A DNA stretch of 64,000 bases, taken from positions 92,776,221 through 92,840,220 of the forward strand of contig CM043956.1 of the NCBI GenBank assembly GCA_014529385.2, in the 5' to 3' direction. Position 1 is the first letter of the stretch. Every line of letters starts with the position of its first letter. Below are positions 42,319 through 53,025 of this stretch, piece after piece. Source of the DNA: Adiantum capillus-veneris. Its lineage: Eukaryota; Streptophyta; Polypodiopsida; Polypodiales; Pteridaceae. Under the pieces are notes generated by a model that ran no database searches, was not told where the DNA came from, and was given only the letters and a program-made list of their open reading frames with translations. The position numbers and the translations under genes were made by a program.

Positions 42319-42786
42319 TTGATGACGTGGCAGATTTTCAAAAATTGCGCTCGCATGATGAAGTGGCACGCTGTATAGATTTCCTTATTTTGCGCTGGCT
42401 GAGGACGTGGCAGGGTGTACGTATTTCCGTGATTTACTTTGGCAGCTTTTTGGCTTTGCTTTTGGATCGGATGCTTTTAAGTTTGAAGGCTTTTTATTGT
42501 AAACTGCTTTTGGGGCCTATGGCCTTTAAATATGAGGTTAGGACTCATTCTCTGGCATGCTTCCTGGAGAAGGTGTAGAGTCTGAAGTACCGGCTTGTAC
42601 TGAGTTGATGCAATATAAAGAAATACCGAAAGGGGCACCAAGGTTTGGGGCCAATACTCTCTGGGGTGGAATTCTCCACTCCGTGTTGCGTGTCGTCTCT
42701 CTCTTTTCAGTTCAGTTGTTAATGAAGTGCTAAAAGTCTGTTCAGCCTGTTCTTTTCTATTGGCACTTGGTGCCCGTCTTGTGACA
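42110..42786 (+). repeat. Element D right LTR
   Basis: 677 bp, TGTAACAAACCG to GTCTTGTGACA. The family recurs at 47482-48249 and 54643-55301, both reversed. Confidence 0.9.
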
Positions 42787-43476
42787 GTTTTCGATGCGGC
42801 AAAACACAAAAACGTTGATTAGCGTTTTTTTCAGCACTAGCGTTTTCTACAAAAACAACAATGTTTTGTTGTGCTTTTTCGTGTTTTGCTGGCTTTTTTG
42901 GTGATTTGCGGCGTTTTTCACTAAACGCCGATCTTGTGCACCTATGGGAGCGGCCAAGGAACACCCAGGAGTCTTCTACACTGCCTGGAACTTGCAGATC
43001 TACACCTTGGACAGGTATCTACACCCAATCGGCACCATTTTCGGTACTTATTACTTGCTGTTTTCTCTCTATTTCTAGCCCCTCGACGGTTGAGAAGTGC
43101 GAGAACCCTCTCCTCTGACACTCTGCGACGCTCCCGCACTGATCGGTGGCTTACAGACACGCTGAAATCTCTATTACAGCAGCGTTATTACAGCAGCGTT
43201 TTCAGCACCCTTTGCAGCGTTTTTTGGGCAAACAGCACGCTGAATTTTTACCTCTTGTGCGGTTGAACCATCCCTTGCTCGTCAGGACACCATCCGGTGG
43301 TTGTCCGTGCAGTTATCTTGGACTGCTACAGCCTTGGGAACGGTACCTTCATCGACGACTTGTGATCTTATCGATCTACCTTTGGGACTTCTCTTTGAGC
43401 ACGCGATTCGTCGACTCCGAAGCAGAAGGGATAACAACAGTAGTCTCAAAAGGGGGCCACTACGTCTTCTGCGACT
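42787..43476 (+). other. 5' leader of copia element E (continued)
   Basis: Non-coding sequence between element D and the E gag start, rich in gcgttttt and cagcgttt words. With 28345-28412 it makes a leader of about 750 bases. Confidence 0.6.
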
Positions 43477-43810
43477 ATGGCCATTTCCACTTCTGCGACT
43501 ACATCGGTAGTTGCCAATGCTACATCCAACAATTATGCCCTCACCCAGTTTGCTGAGGAGAAGAAGTTGGCTATACACAACTATTCTGTGTGGAGGACAC
43601 TAGTCCGCACAATTATTGCCTACCATCGACTTTGGGAATGGTTGAATGATTTCACCCATTTGGCTACTCAACCTTCCCTTCCCACCGCCACTTAGGCCCA
43701 GATCGATGAGTGGGTGGATCGGGACATATGAGTCTACACCTTTCTTATGATGAAGGAAATCCAGTCAGAGGGAATCCAGCGCTAGTTGACTACTCTTTAC
43801 ACTCCTTCCC
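43477..43810 (+). pseudogene. Copia E gag N-terminus
   Basis: ATG at 43477; the frame is open for 72 codons to TAG at about 43693. It continues in the same sense past two stops (TAG and TGA) to the F-family LTR. It reads FAEEKKLAIHNYSVWRTLVR followed by LWEWLNDFTH, matching the copia gag start pattern (kL...NY..W...v...L...gLw.yl). It is cut at 43810, after about 110 codons, so the gag body, knuckle and protease are absent. Confidence 0.7.
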
Positions 43811-44956
43811 TGTCACGTGACACATCCAACCCTATGTGTCCGTGGACAAGCTACAGCATGAGTAGGGTTCAGTCAGTCCCGTAAGTCTAGATTAGAAGTG
43901 ATCTGGCACTTTTGTGAGTCTATTCGTAGACCGTGCATGCCTAGTCACTTAGTATAGATGCATATCCTATGGTTGCACACAACATGATCATCAGAATTCC
44001 CATCGAATCCATTAGAATCAGTTAGAGAAATTTTGCAGTGCATTTAGCCAATTTTTCTATTTTTGGTATTTTTCACTTATTATTTTTAAGTGACTTTCCA
44101 ACAAAAGTAGATAGGGCAATTTTGCTAAGTAATATATAAGCAAACCCAAGCTAGCACTTTCTCGCAGAAGAGGCAGCAAGAGCTCCCCGCTCAACAGGCA
44201 CCTTCTCAGCAAGAACCCATCAACCCTAGCGTTTGCAGATTCCCTCTCCAAGCCCTGACGTTTTTGGACATCATCAGCAGTACCAGATCCCCTTGGTGTT
44301 TTTAGCTTGCATCATCGCCAACAGTCCCCCAAGCCCTGGCGTTTGCAGATCGCCATTAGCAACCCCAGATCACCCCAGCGTTTTACTAACGCTACAGCAG
44401 ATGCCCAACGTTTTTGGTTTTCAGCCATTCCGCAGTAGAAGAAGCAGCGTTTTCAGCAGTCAAACACAGTGGCAGATTCAGCCCTAGTTGGTTGCAGAAG
44501 ATCCCCATTTTCAGCCCTCGAAAACGCAGCCAAAACAGTCATTTTCAGCCACCGAAACAGCCCCGAAATTCAGTAGATAGAAGACCATAGATGTCAACCC
44601 TAAAGTCGTCGTCGTCACCACCGTCGTTGTCACCGGCATAGTCCCAAGTTGCATCAGTCCATTGCATATGCATTGTACCACTTTGTGCAATCATAAGTAG
44701 ACGACTCTCGCGGACGAGAGTGGGGCCTTTGGAGGAGGGTTTTACAACGTCTCTGGTGTCGTATCTCTCTTCTCTCTCTATCTCTCAGTCTCATTCACTT
44801 GCACGCACAGTGTCCATTCACTTTGTTTGTGATCATAGCATTCTCTCATAAAGAAACGGAAGGCTCTACCTTCCATAAGAACAAAAGGAACCTTGAGCAC
44901 AGTTCGGAGCACTCATCTTGAGCAAAGCGCAAACAATCATTCCGCTGCACCTTACA
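43811..44956 (+). repeat. F-family LTR without internal sequence (solo LTR)
   Basis: 1146 bp, TGTCACGTGACACATCC to GCACCTTACA. Near-copy of the start at 63009 and, reversed, of 61414-62640. Flanks are TTCCC (43806-43810) and TTCCT (44957-44961), a possible target duplication with one change. However, the flanking E sequence is discontinuous here (gag on the left, late integrase on the right). Confidence 0.85.
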
Positions 44957-45757
44957 TTCCTAGAACGGAGTTGAGCGGAAGAATCGAAGTATCATGGAGA
45001 TGGCTGGCGCGATGCTTGCGCATGCTTCTTTGCCCCGGGTTTACTAGGCAGAGGCGTGCAACATGGCGGTTTACATCCAAAACCGTTCTCCTACCCATGC
45101 TTTGCAGGACATGACTCCTTATCGGGCTTACTACGGGCTCAAGCCCTCGGTCTCACACTTTCGAGTTTTTGGGTGTTCGGCCTTTGTCCATGTGCCAAAG
45201 GAGAAGCGATAGAAGTTAGACTTCCAAGGCGAAGAAGCTCATCTGCTTGGGCTATTCACAAGAGTCTGACGGATACCGGCTTTATGATCCTGACGCCAAG
45301 ACCAACACAGTTAGCCGTGATGTGACTTTCATGGAGCTTTTCAGCACACCTGCAGAGGGGGTAACATCCAAGCCTATACCTTCTCTACCTCCTCCTCGTC
45401 CACCTCCTACACCTGATCCTATCCCTGTTCTTGTTCCTATACCCTCTACACCAGCCAGTTACTTCACCCGATCATGCATGTCATATTCCGATTCTGATGT
45501 GGATGATGGTTCTCCTTCGGTGGAGGCGGTCCCACCTCGCAAGGAGAAGTTAGTTCTTGGTTGGCTCTACTCTACGGGTTCTTCCTCTGGAGTCACGAAG
45601 TTATCAGACCCGCCAGATCTTGGACAATCTCGACGTTCTGCACGCCTCAAGGACATGCAAGTTTATGATGGCGCAGAGTTCGTGAACTTTGCACTCATGT
45701 CTCAGATTCAGGCTTCACCAGTTGAGCCCCTCCTCGGTGGAGGAAGCACTCCAGCAT
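44957..45757 (+). pseudogene. Copia E integrase C-terminal part and linker
   Basis: It begins inside the integrase glutamate motif (NGVERKNRSIMEMAGAMLAH) and continues with NRSPTHALQDMTPYRAYYG, HFRVFGCSAFVHVPKEKR, a TAG, then the EEAHLLGYSQESDGYRLYD block. A Pro-rich linker (PSLPPPRPPPTPDPIPVLV) and the QSRRSARLKDMQ segment follow. A TAG at about 45051 replaces the Trp of a VYWAEA motif. The first two catalytic aspartates and the zinc finger are missing with the deletion that ends at 44957. Frames alternate, so it is broken in several places. Confidence 0.85.
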
Positions 45758-46614
45758 GATTGTTGGAAGCGTGCCCTGCAGACAGAGATGGACGCTTTCG
45801 AGCGGATTAAAACCTGCACTTTGGTTCCCAGGCACAATAAGCGGAAGGTGGTTTCTACGAAATGGATTTTCAAGACAAAGTACAAGGCCAATGGTTCCCT
45901 CGACAAACACAAGGCGAGACTTGTTGCTCGGGGTTTCACACCGACCAGGCGTGGACTTTGACGAGACCTTTGCTCCCACCGCTCGCATGACTACCTTATG
46001 CACAGTGTTTGCTTTCGCAGCCAACTTGGGTTGTTCTATCTTCCAGATGGATGTCAAAAGTGCGTTTCTGAATGGAGATTTGGATAAAGAAGTTTATGTG
46101 GAGCAACCTTTTGGGTTTCGTATACCAGGCAAGGAGGATTGGGTCTATCAGTTGTGGAAAGCATTGTATGGACTGAAGCAGGTTGGACGACAGTGGTACC
46201 TCACACTTGACCAAATTCTTGTGAAGTTGGGGTTACGCCGTACCTCATCAGATTCCAATGGTTATGTTGTCTCTGATGGCTCTTGTGATAGTGATTGTCT
46301 ATGTGGACGATCTCATTTTCACAGGCTCTTGGACCAGCAGGATCAAGTTGATCATGAAAGCTATGGAGACGCGTTTCGAGATGACTGATCTTGGGCTTCT
46401 TCACTATTTTCTTGGATTCCAGATTTTTCACACACGAGACGGCATCTTCTTTTCACAGCGGAAGTATGCGAATGCTATCTTGGAGAGATTCCAGATGACA
46501 AGCTGCAGACCGATTGGCACTCCTCTTGAGCCCGGAGAGAACGTATCGCTTCACGATCCTTCCCCACGGATTGACTTGGAGCAGTACAAGAATGTTGTTG
46601 GCTGCCTCGTATGA
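45735..46614 (+). pseudogene. Copia E reverse transcriptase
   Basis: Reads EEALQHDCWKRALQTEMDAF, STKWIFKTKYKANGSLDKHK and ARLVARGFT. After a frame change near 45945 it continues with VDFDETFAPTARMTTLCTVF, QMDVKSAFLNGDLDKEVYVE and LKQVGRQWYLTLDQ. Another frame change precedes IVYVDDLIFTGS (catalytic YVDD, near 46295-46325). The end is LDLEQYKNVVGCLV, then TGA where TY-RPDI should follow directly. All main RT motifs survive although the frame is broken at least twice and by one stop. Confidence 0.9.
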
Positions 46615-47129
46615 TTGACTTATTCCCGACCAGACATCTCTTACACAGTTTCTGTCCTCCATTCCTTCAACACCGGACTTCGTCAGCGACATTGGCAGTG
46701 TGCCCAACGTACTTTGCGGTACATCAGCGGCACCTTGGACCATGGTGTGTTCTATGGTCGCTCCAAGGGTTGCACCTTACTTGGTTGGTGCGATTCAGAT
46801 TGGGCATGAAACCCAGATACTCGGCGCTCTACTACAAGAGTAGTTTTCACGCTCGGCTCGGGATCCATTTCATGGAGCAGTAAGCGGCAACCCACCGTTG
46901 CGCTATCTTCTACAGAGGCGGAGTACTGAGCAGCTTGCTATGCTACTTGTGAGGCCATATGGCTATGGAGATTATTGGGAGAGTTGTGTTTTCCCTAGAC
47001 TGCTACGACTTGTCTTTTGCGCGACAATCGGAGTTGCATTGTTGCCAAGAAACCTATCTTTCACGCTTAGACAAAGCACATTGAGGTGTAGTACCACTAT
47101 GTTTGGGAGCGGGTTTTGGTTGGAGATCT
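46615..47129 (+). pseudogene. Copia E RNase H
   Basis: Starts TYSRPDISYTVSVL, then QRTLRYISGTLDHGVFYGRS, LLGWCDSDWA followed by TGA (Trp expected before NPDTRRST), [21 protein letters not shown] followed by TGA, and RNRSCIVAKKPIFHA followed by TAG before TKHIEV. It ends near ERVLVGDL and meets the LTR without the usual C-terminal ADIFTK block. Catalytic Asp and Glu positions are readable. Most stops can be explained by single transitions at Trp or Gln codons, typical of methylation-driven decay. Confidence 0.88.
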
Positions 47130-47366
47130 TCACCCATCGCGCATCATGTAGATTGCAGGGGCGGACACTTTTAGCACGTGTTCGGCCGGTCATTTCCTGA
47201 GCCTGGTTGGGTGCACACATTTTTAGCCATTTTTGGGCCTTTATGTTTTTTGCACCAATTACACTTTTTTGCCCTACCTCAACCTAAGATTCCATAAATA
47301 GAATGCTTAGGGTCTTGTAGTCATGCACAGATTGTGTATTGAGAGCATCATTTGCAGAGCACTTGT

Positions 47367-47403
<37 letters not shown>

Positions 47404-47447
47404 TTCGGCGCGCGTAGCTCACACTCTTTCCGTTGCTCACTCTCACA
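47130..47447 (+). repeat. LTR of copia element E (right)
   Basis: About 318 bp matching 28012-28344, with a shorter CT tract (47370-47400). Ends CTCTCACA. No clear target duplication was found for E. Confidence 0.85.
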
Positions 47448-47481
47448 GTTTTGTATGAAACTTCTTGTTTTTCACGGACTT

Positions 47482-47523
47482 TGTCACACGACGAGCGCCA
47501 CGTGCCAATAGAAAAGAACAGAC

Positions 47524-47620
<97 letters not shown>

Positions 47621-48249
47621 GACGACGACGACGCGCGACACGGAGTGGCGGAATTCCACCCCAGAGAGTATTGGCCCCAAACCTTGGCGCCCCTTTCGGT
47701 ATTTCTTTATATTGCATCAACTCAGTACAAGCCATTACTCGGTATTTCTTTATATCGCATCAACTCAGTACAAGCCATTACTCAAGACTCTGCACCTTCT
47801 CCAAGAAGCATGCTAGAGAATGAGCCCTAACCTCATATTTAAAGGCCCTTGGCCCGAAAAGTAGTTATAGTGAACAACCTTCAAAACTCAAAAGCTTTTG
47901 GTCCCAAAAGCAATGCCAAAAGCTGCCAACGTAATTTACGGAAATTCGTACGGCTTGCCACGTCATCAGCCAGCGCAAAACGCGAAATCCGTATAGCTTG
48001 CCACATCATCAGCCACTGTAATTTTGGAAACTTCCGTGTAACTGCCACGTTATGAGCTTTGCGTGAGTGTGTGTGAGTCCTGCTTTATTTTAATCCCGTT
48101 ATGTCACTGGGGCCCCATTGGACGGGGTTCCCATAAGTTGGTAGGACTTCTTCTTTTGCTACTTGTTCTTCTTAGGGTTTAGGCCCCTCGACCGGCATCT
48201 GTAAGTTGGCTCCATTCTTTAGGCTTTGACACGTCAGCAGTTTGTGACA
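47482..48249 (-). repeat. Solo LTR of the D family, with perfect target duplication
   Basis: 768 bp on the minus strand (plus: TGTCACACGACG to GTTTGTGACA). Direct repeats GACTT at 47477-47481 and 48250-48254 flank it exactly, so a full element inserted here and recombined down to one LTR. It contains a 95-bp GA microsatellite (47525-47619) and a duplicated ggtatttctttatat...caagccattactc segment (about 47698-47782). Confidence 0.93.
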
Positions 48250-48257
48250 GACTTGCC

Positions 48258-48464
48258 ATGGATTCCTCCAGCTCGGATGCACAACGTGACGACGCGCTAG
48301 GTAACATTCAAATTCCGTTCACGCATGCTCTGTACACATGGATCACAAGCACCTTCCAGAGCTTCGACCAGCGTGTTACCGCTCTGGAAAACGTAAATGG
48401 TTAGACGAACATTCTCTTGACCTCTCTCGAAGAGATCGTGCAAGGGCTTAATTCCCGGCTTACT
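48258..48464 (+). pseudogene. Gypsy G gag N-terminus
   Basis: ATG at 48258 gives MDSSSSDAQRDDALGNIQIP and continues with a coiled-coil-like stretch (FQSFDQRVTALENVNG, a TAG, then LTSLEEIVQGLNSRL). The frame resumes after gypsy H at 53540 with TALENTVQSTIANIFEGE, so the repeated TALEN heptads were split by H. Gag proteins of plant gypsy elements often start with such a coiled coil before the gag core. The solo D-family LTR sits a few bases upstream of the ATG. No LTR of G was identified. Confidence 0.75.
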
Positions 48465-49018
48465 TGTCACAAACTGGTGACGTGGAAGTGCCCTTGGATA
48501 CACACACACAGTCCCTGCTGACATGGCAGCAACAGTCGAAAAACGCGCTGTAATTCTCGTCGCAAAACGAGCTGACAGGTTGACGTGGCAGGCAGTAAGG
48601 ACCTCCGCAATTTGCGTTGGTTTGCTGACGTTGCATTCCGTACGGATTTTTGAAAATTACGCTGGCTGATTTTGGCAGCTTTTGAATTACAGTTGCTTTT
48701 GAGATTATGAAGCTTTTAAGTTTGAGCTTTTGGGGCTCTGCTTTTGGAATCCATTGTAACCTTTATAAGTGGCCTTAGGGGCTCACTTCTCAGAGCATCT
48801 GGATGCAGAGTTTGAGAGCAAGTACCCGTGGGCTTATTGTACTTTGCTCAAAGATTAATATAAAAATAAATACCAAAAGGGGCGCCAGTCTCTGGGGCCA
48901 ATACCTCTTGGCACCGAACTACGTCAGGCCGTGTCGACCTTATTGTGAATTGTGAATAAGTTTGAATCTTTGCTGTGTCGCGGTAGAATTTTCATTTGGA
49001 GTGTCCAAGTTTGTTACA
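48465..49018 (+). repeat. 5' LTR of gypsy H
   Basis: 554 bp, TGTCACAAACTGGTGAC to AGTTTGTTACA, followed by primer site TGGTATCAGAGC at 49020. Matches 53026-53539 with many differences and indels. Confidence 0.92.
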
Positions 49019-49199
49019 GTGGTATCAGAGCACAAAAAGATTCTTCTTCTACGGAGGATCCGATCCTTTTTGCAGCGCACACAGCTCTTGGAAAAGAATC
49101 TTCGTGGCCCGACCCCGGACTTATTAGCCACTCCCACCCTTCATACATCGCGCATCGGGCGCGCTCCCGTCTTCATTGCTCTTACAGGGCATAAAGACA

Positions 49200-50331
49200 A
49201 AGAATCCCAGATTACGCATAACTTCTCGTGAAGAATGTGACAGAGATGACACCTCTCAGTGGAAAGTCAAAGAAAAGTTGAAAATCCGGCACGGGAATTG
49301 AAAAAAAGAATGAAGATTTGGGCAAATTTTTTTCGGACAAGTTTGCGAGAAAAGAGTACAAACGTCAACTGCAGATTGACATATGTGTGAACAGATTGAT
49401 TAAGTACTCCAAGGACCGAAGATTGCCGAAACACATGAAGAATCACCCAATTGATAAGATTTACTCGAGATGGCGTGTGGCCATCGCTTCTCCTCTCAAG
49501 TAGGGAGGAAAGCTGAAAAGACAGATGAGTGCAGAAAAGCGGAACCTGTACTCACAGAAAGACATAGACAAGCACTCTTGAAAAGAAGGACTTCTACAGA
49601 GCCAACCAATATGACTTCCTCGAAGACAAGAGCAAGAAAACAAAGAAGGTGGACAATCAATTAAATTTGAATCCTTTTTTGGATTCCGTGATGCTCGAAC
49701 ATGGTGGTCCACTCTTCTTCTGAGGAAGGAAGCTCCAGTTACATGGTTGAAATTCAAAAGGCTCTTTTTATTTTCTTGGCTGACTCGGGAGTACAAACGA
49801 GATATACGAACCACTTGAAATCATCTTCGGATGACCAAGGGAGTTTCTTTGGACGCTTATTGAGAGAGATTTTGGAACTCTTTTCTACCCACCTCTTCAT
49901 TTATGAAGGTCTCTTTTAAGGAACAGATTAAGCAGTTTTGCTGCGGATTCCCTACAAAGGTCCGAGACTACTGCATGGAACAAACGTGAAATTCTATTCA
50001 AGAATTGATGGGTCATGGGAAACTGGGTTTTGCGATACATTCGAGAAATTTGACTTACCCCACTGATGAGATCTTGACTCATAGAACCCAACAGACCTCT
50101 CGCAATGAAAATAGAAAGAGAAAGAGTTCCCAGGACAAACAGAAGAAAGATACACGTCTGCAATTGACTCTTAGAGAAAGGGCTATCTATCTCAAAGAGG
50201 GGAAGTGTTTTGGTTGCGGGAGATTTGGACACATCTCCGCAAAGTGCCCCAAAAAGGCACAGCAAGAGCAGATTGAAGACAGGCCAGAGAGTTGTAGAGC
50301 AGCAGAGGAACGTGGCAGAAAAGACAGATGA
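49200..50331 (+). pseudogene. Gypsy H gag with zinc knuckle
   Basis: Gag is recognisable mainly by a basic region (NENRKRKSSQDKQKKDTRLQ) and the CCHC knuckle KCFGCGRFGHISAKCPKKA at about 50205-50261, in a frame running 50005-50331. Upstream short frames (for example 49318-49503) probably belong to the gag core, but they are too broken to align by eye. The knuckle would bind element RNA in the particle. Start is uncertain; the region 49021-49250 is leader. Confidence 0.65.
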
Positions 50332-50459
50332 AAGCAAAACTGGTACCACATTGCGTGGGGCCCAAAACAAATCAGATGAACGAAAGTACAAAACTTTGCC
50401 GCACTTAGGGCAAAGGGAGATCAAGAAGCCCTCATTTTTCTTTAATGGAGGAGCCAAGA

Positions 50460-50990
50460 CAAACTTCTTGAATTGGCGGCTCGACTTGGAATTACGCCCG
50501 ACAGGCTGAGGCCACATGCGGAGGCAGTTCTAGCGGCACCCGGACGGGATGTTGCCATTACACCGATCATTGGCAAACTTCGTTTGCAATGTCAGGGGTA
50601 TTTAGGGCATGAGGACTTCTACATAATGCCCTTAGGAAGGTTGTGACGTCCTCCTCGAAATCCCTTGGTACCACAAGAACAACGCCGTGGTTGACTATCG
50701 GGCTGAGAAAGCGACTTTGACAGCACAGACTTATGAGAAAGAGCTTTTGGTGGTTATCCATGCTCTTATCAGTGGCGACATTACCTACTCGGAGCCTATC
50801 TTACGGTCTTCACTGATCATCAGAGTTTACGCTACTTCTTGTCACAGAAGCAGCTTTCGGAAAAGCAGATGCGGTGGGCTAACATCTTGTCACAGTTTCA
50901 CTTCTAGATTGTCCATGTACAGGGACAAACTTGGTGGCAAATGCTTTGTCCCGAAAGTCGTTAGTCTTGGCTATTTCCGCGATTCATCAT
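50460..50990 (+). pseudogene. Gypsy H protease joined in frame to RNase H (RT missing)
   Basis: Protease C-terminal part: DVAITPIIGKLRLQCQGYLG and HEDFYIMPL, a frame change, then PWYHKNNAVVDYRAEKATLT. This runs directly, in the same frame, into AQTYEKELLVVIHAL, the glutamate motif of RNase H. It continues in altered frames with FTDHQSLRYFLSQKQLSEKQ, MRWANILSQFHF and the start of the next region. In element A about 500 residues of RT lie between these points. The junction is near 50715-50722. Confidence 0.82.
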
Positions 50991-51714
50991 AGAAGCTTCG
51001 AGGATATGGTCGATCAGTATGCCACAGATCCAGATTTTTCGGATGTATTCACACGAATACAGAATGGGGAGGTAGTAGCGGGATTTTCCATATGGGATGG
51101 CTACTTGATGAAGAAAACGATGTTGTGAGTCACACAGCCGTTGAGAGAAAAGGTTCTAATCGAATACCACTATCCACCTTTACACTGCCTTGAAGGGTAT
51201 GGAGCGTTACTTCTTTTGGCCGAGACTCAAGAAGGACGTGGACGACTTTGTATGCAGCTGCTTGGTATGCCAGAAGGTTAAGTTTGATTGGTATAAAGCA
51301 TAGGGATTGTTATAGCCTTTACCCATTCCCACTCGCCCCTGGGAAAGTATTGCTATGGATATCATTTTTGATCTCCCGAAGGCACAAAGTGGGCACAATG
51401 GTATTTGGACTGTTATTGACAGATTTAGCAAGCAAGTTCATTTCATTTCAGTGAAAAAAACAGTCAAGCCAGACCATTTAGTGAGACTGTTCATTTCCTA
51501 GATATTCAGATTACATGGCATGCGTGAGACAATAGTCTCTGACAGAGATCCCCGATTCAGGAGTTTGTTTTGGAAGGCTATTTGGGAGAACGGTTGCAGT
51601 TCTCGTCATCTTTTCACCCGCAGACAGATGGGCAATCTGAGATTGCAAATTCAGTCGTACTCGATTTATTGAAGTCTTACATTTCTGATCAGAAGCCTCA
51701 ATGGGAATTTTTTT
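50991..51714 (+). pseudogene. Gypsy H integrase N-terminal and core parts
   Basis: The segment reads FEDMVDQYATDPDFSDVFTR (linker), a CLVCQKVKFD zinc-finger end, MDIIFDLPKAQSGHNGIWTVIDRFSKQ with the first catalytic Asp, and [13 protein letters not shown] with the second catalytic Asp. A degraded [10 protein letters not shown] block in shifted frame carries the Glu. Several stops and frameshifts occur, for example a TAG in LFIS-IF near 51500. The zinc-finger histidines are poorly preserved. Order and motifs match element A residues about 1180-1400. Confidence 0.8.
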
Positions 51715-52410
51715 TTGCCCTTGGTGGAATTTGCCTACAATAACACGATCCACTCTTCGACGAGGAAGGCGCCATTTGAGATTATTGAAGGTGCTACGAA
51801 GGTTCCACCCTTCCTAAGCACGAAAATAAAGATTTTTGAAGCCGACCAGTACACGAGGGACTTGGACACTGCTTTTGCCAAGGTCCGGGAGGCTTTAGCG
51901 AAATCTCAGGAAAGACACAAGAAAGCAGTAGATCGACACCGTCGCGATTTGAAATTAAAGGAAGACGATTGGGTGCTCTCACGTTTTGTGAAGGCACGCC
52001 TAAGAAAGAAAAAGAGAAAGGAGAGGCTTTTTCCAAAGCTTAGCATTAGATATTATGGACCTTTCCAAATAAAAGAAAAGATAAATGATGTCTCCTTTAG
52101 ACTGAAGCTGCTCGATACTTGGAAGATTCACAATGCTTTTCATGTGAGTCTCTTGAAGCCTTTTAAAGGCGATGTGCCCGATGATGGGGAGCCAGATGAG
52201 CAACCTGAAGTGGAGGAAAGCGAGAAGATACTCGTTTCAAAACAGATATTGGCACATAAAGATAGAAAGATTAAAGGTAAAGTGATTAGGTGGTTCTTGG
52301 TTAAATTCAAGAACTATCCTGCATTGGATGCGAAGTGGATGGAGGAAGAGGACCTAGCAGATACTCCTCAGATTTTGGAACTTTACCTTGAAGCATTTGG
52401 TTTAGCATAG
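51715..52410 (+). pseudogene. Gypsy H integrase C-terminus with chromodomain-like tail
   Basis: A clean 231-codon frame: PLVEFAYNNTIHSSTRKAPF, a basic helical region (KSQERHKKAVDRHRRDLKLK), LSIRYYGPFQIKEKINDVSF, IHNAFHVSLLKPFKGD and the tail RWFLVKFKNYPALDAKWMEE, ending at TAG 52408-52410. It aligns throughout with the C-terminus of the element A polyprotein. The open frame is a remnant; its ATG is internal to integrase and is not a true start. Confidence 0.85.
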
Positions 52411-53025
52411 TCTACTATGATAGAACGCTAGTCTCAGCATGGGTGAATCTGGTGCAACGGGCTTGTACAAGAGGGGAGTTGCTCCGCTCCTTTGTCAAAA
52501 GATCACCCCGATTTTTGATTTAGAGTCATTGATGTCCCTTTGGGTTTCAAGGATACTGCTGGACTGACAGTATATGACTTTATGAACTAGAATTCCCGAA
52601 AATGAAAATGATACTGATTGATTTGTACTTGACTTGTTTGAGTGCAAGAACTGAAAGACGAAAACACGAAATGACTGCAGCATTTCGGTCTCATAAATCT
52701 CTATAGACATGATTGCAATATGGATTCGTTAATCGGGCATCTATGAGGTCCCGATTGGATCTAGATGCGATTACTAAATACGTTGCCGATTAATCATGGT
52801 TTGAGATTTGGAATGAATTTGAATGTGATTTGTCATGTGATGTCCTGTGATGTCAAGTGATGTCCTATGATGTCCAGTGATGTGACTGTCGATTGGTACA
52901 TGTGCTGGATGTGTTGTGTCTAGTGCGTGGGTACTAACAGTCAGTGTCTATTAAGACGGTTCATGGCCTCTGTCTGTTTTGCAGGCGTAATGGAGGGCGA
53001 TTACAACTCTTTCAAGAGGGGGGTT
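52411..53025 (+). other. 3' untranslated region and polypurine tract of element H
   Basis: 615 bases without coding. It has a short run of tgatgtcc(t/a)gtgatgtc repeats (about 52838-52882), and the tract tcaagaggggggtt (53011-53025) precedes the 3' LTR. Confidence 0.7.

Larger units (their letters stand above)
28413..42786 (+). mobile_element. Element D: LTR pair with nearly all internal sequence lost
   Basis: The left LTR begins TGTAACAAACTGC at 28413, is split by element C (28480-41622), resumes at 41628 and ends abruptly near 41831. Then come 278 bp of internal 3' region and the right LTR 42110-42786. No coding sequence is left. Flanks are GTTTC (28408-28412) and GTTTT (42787-42791), a plausible 5-bp target duplication. 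Confidence 0.8.
28012..47447 (+). mobile_element. Copia element E, host of the nested elements D, C and B
   Basis: Left LTR 28012-28344, leader 28345-28412 and 42787-43476, gag start 43477-43810, a solo F-family LTR at 43811-44956, then integrase to RNase H 44957-47129 and right LTR 47130-47447. Most of its span is inserted DNA (element D with C and B inside, 28413-42786). Sequence between early gag and late integrase is missing. Confidence 0.8.
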
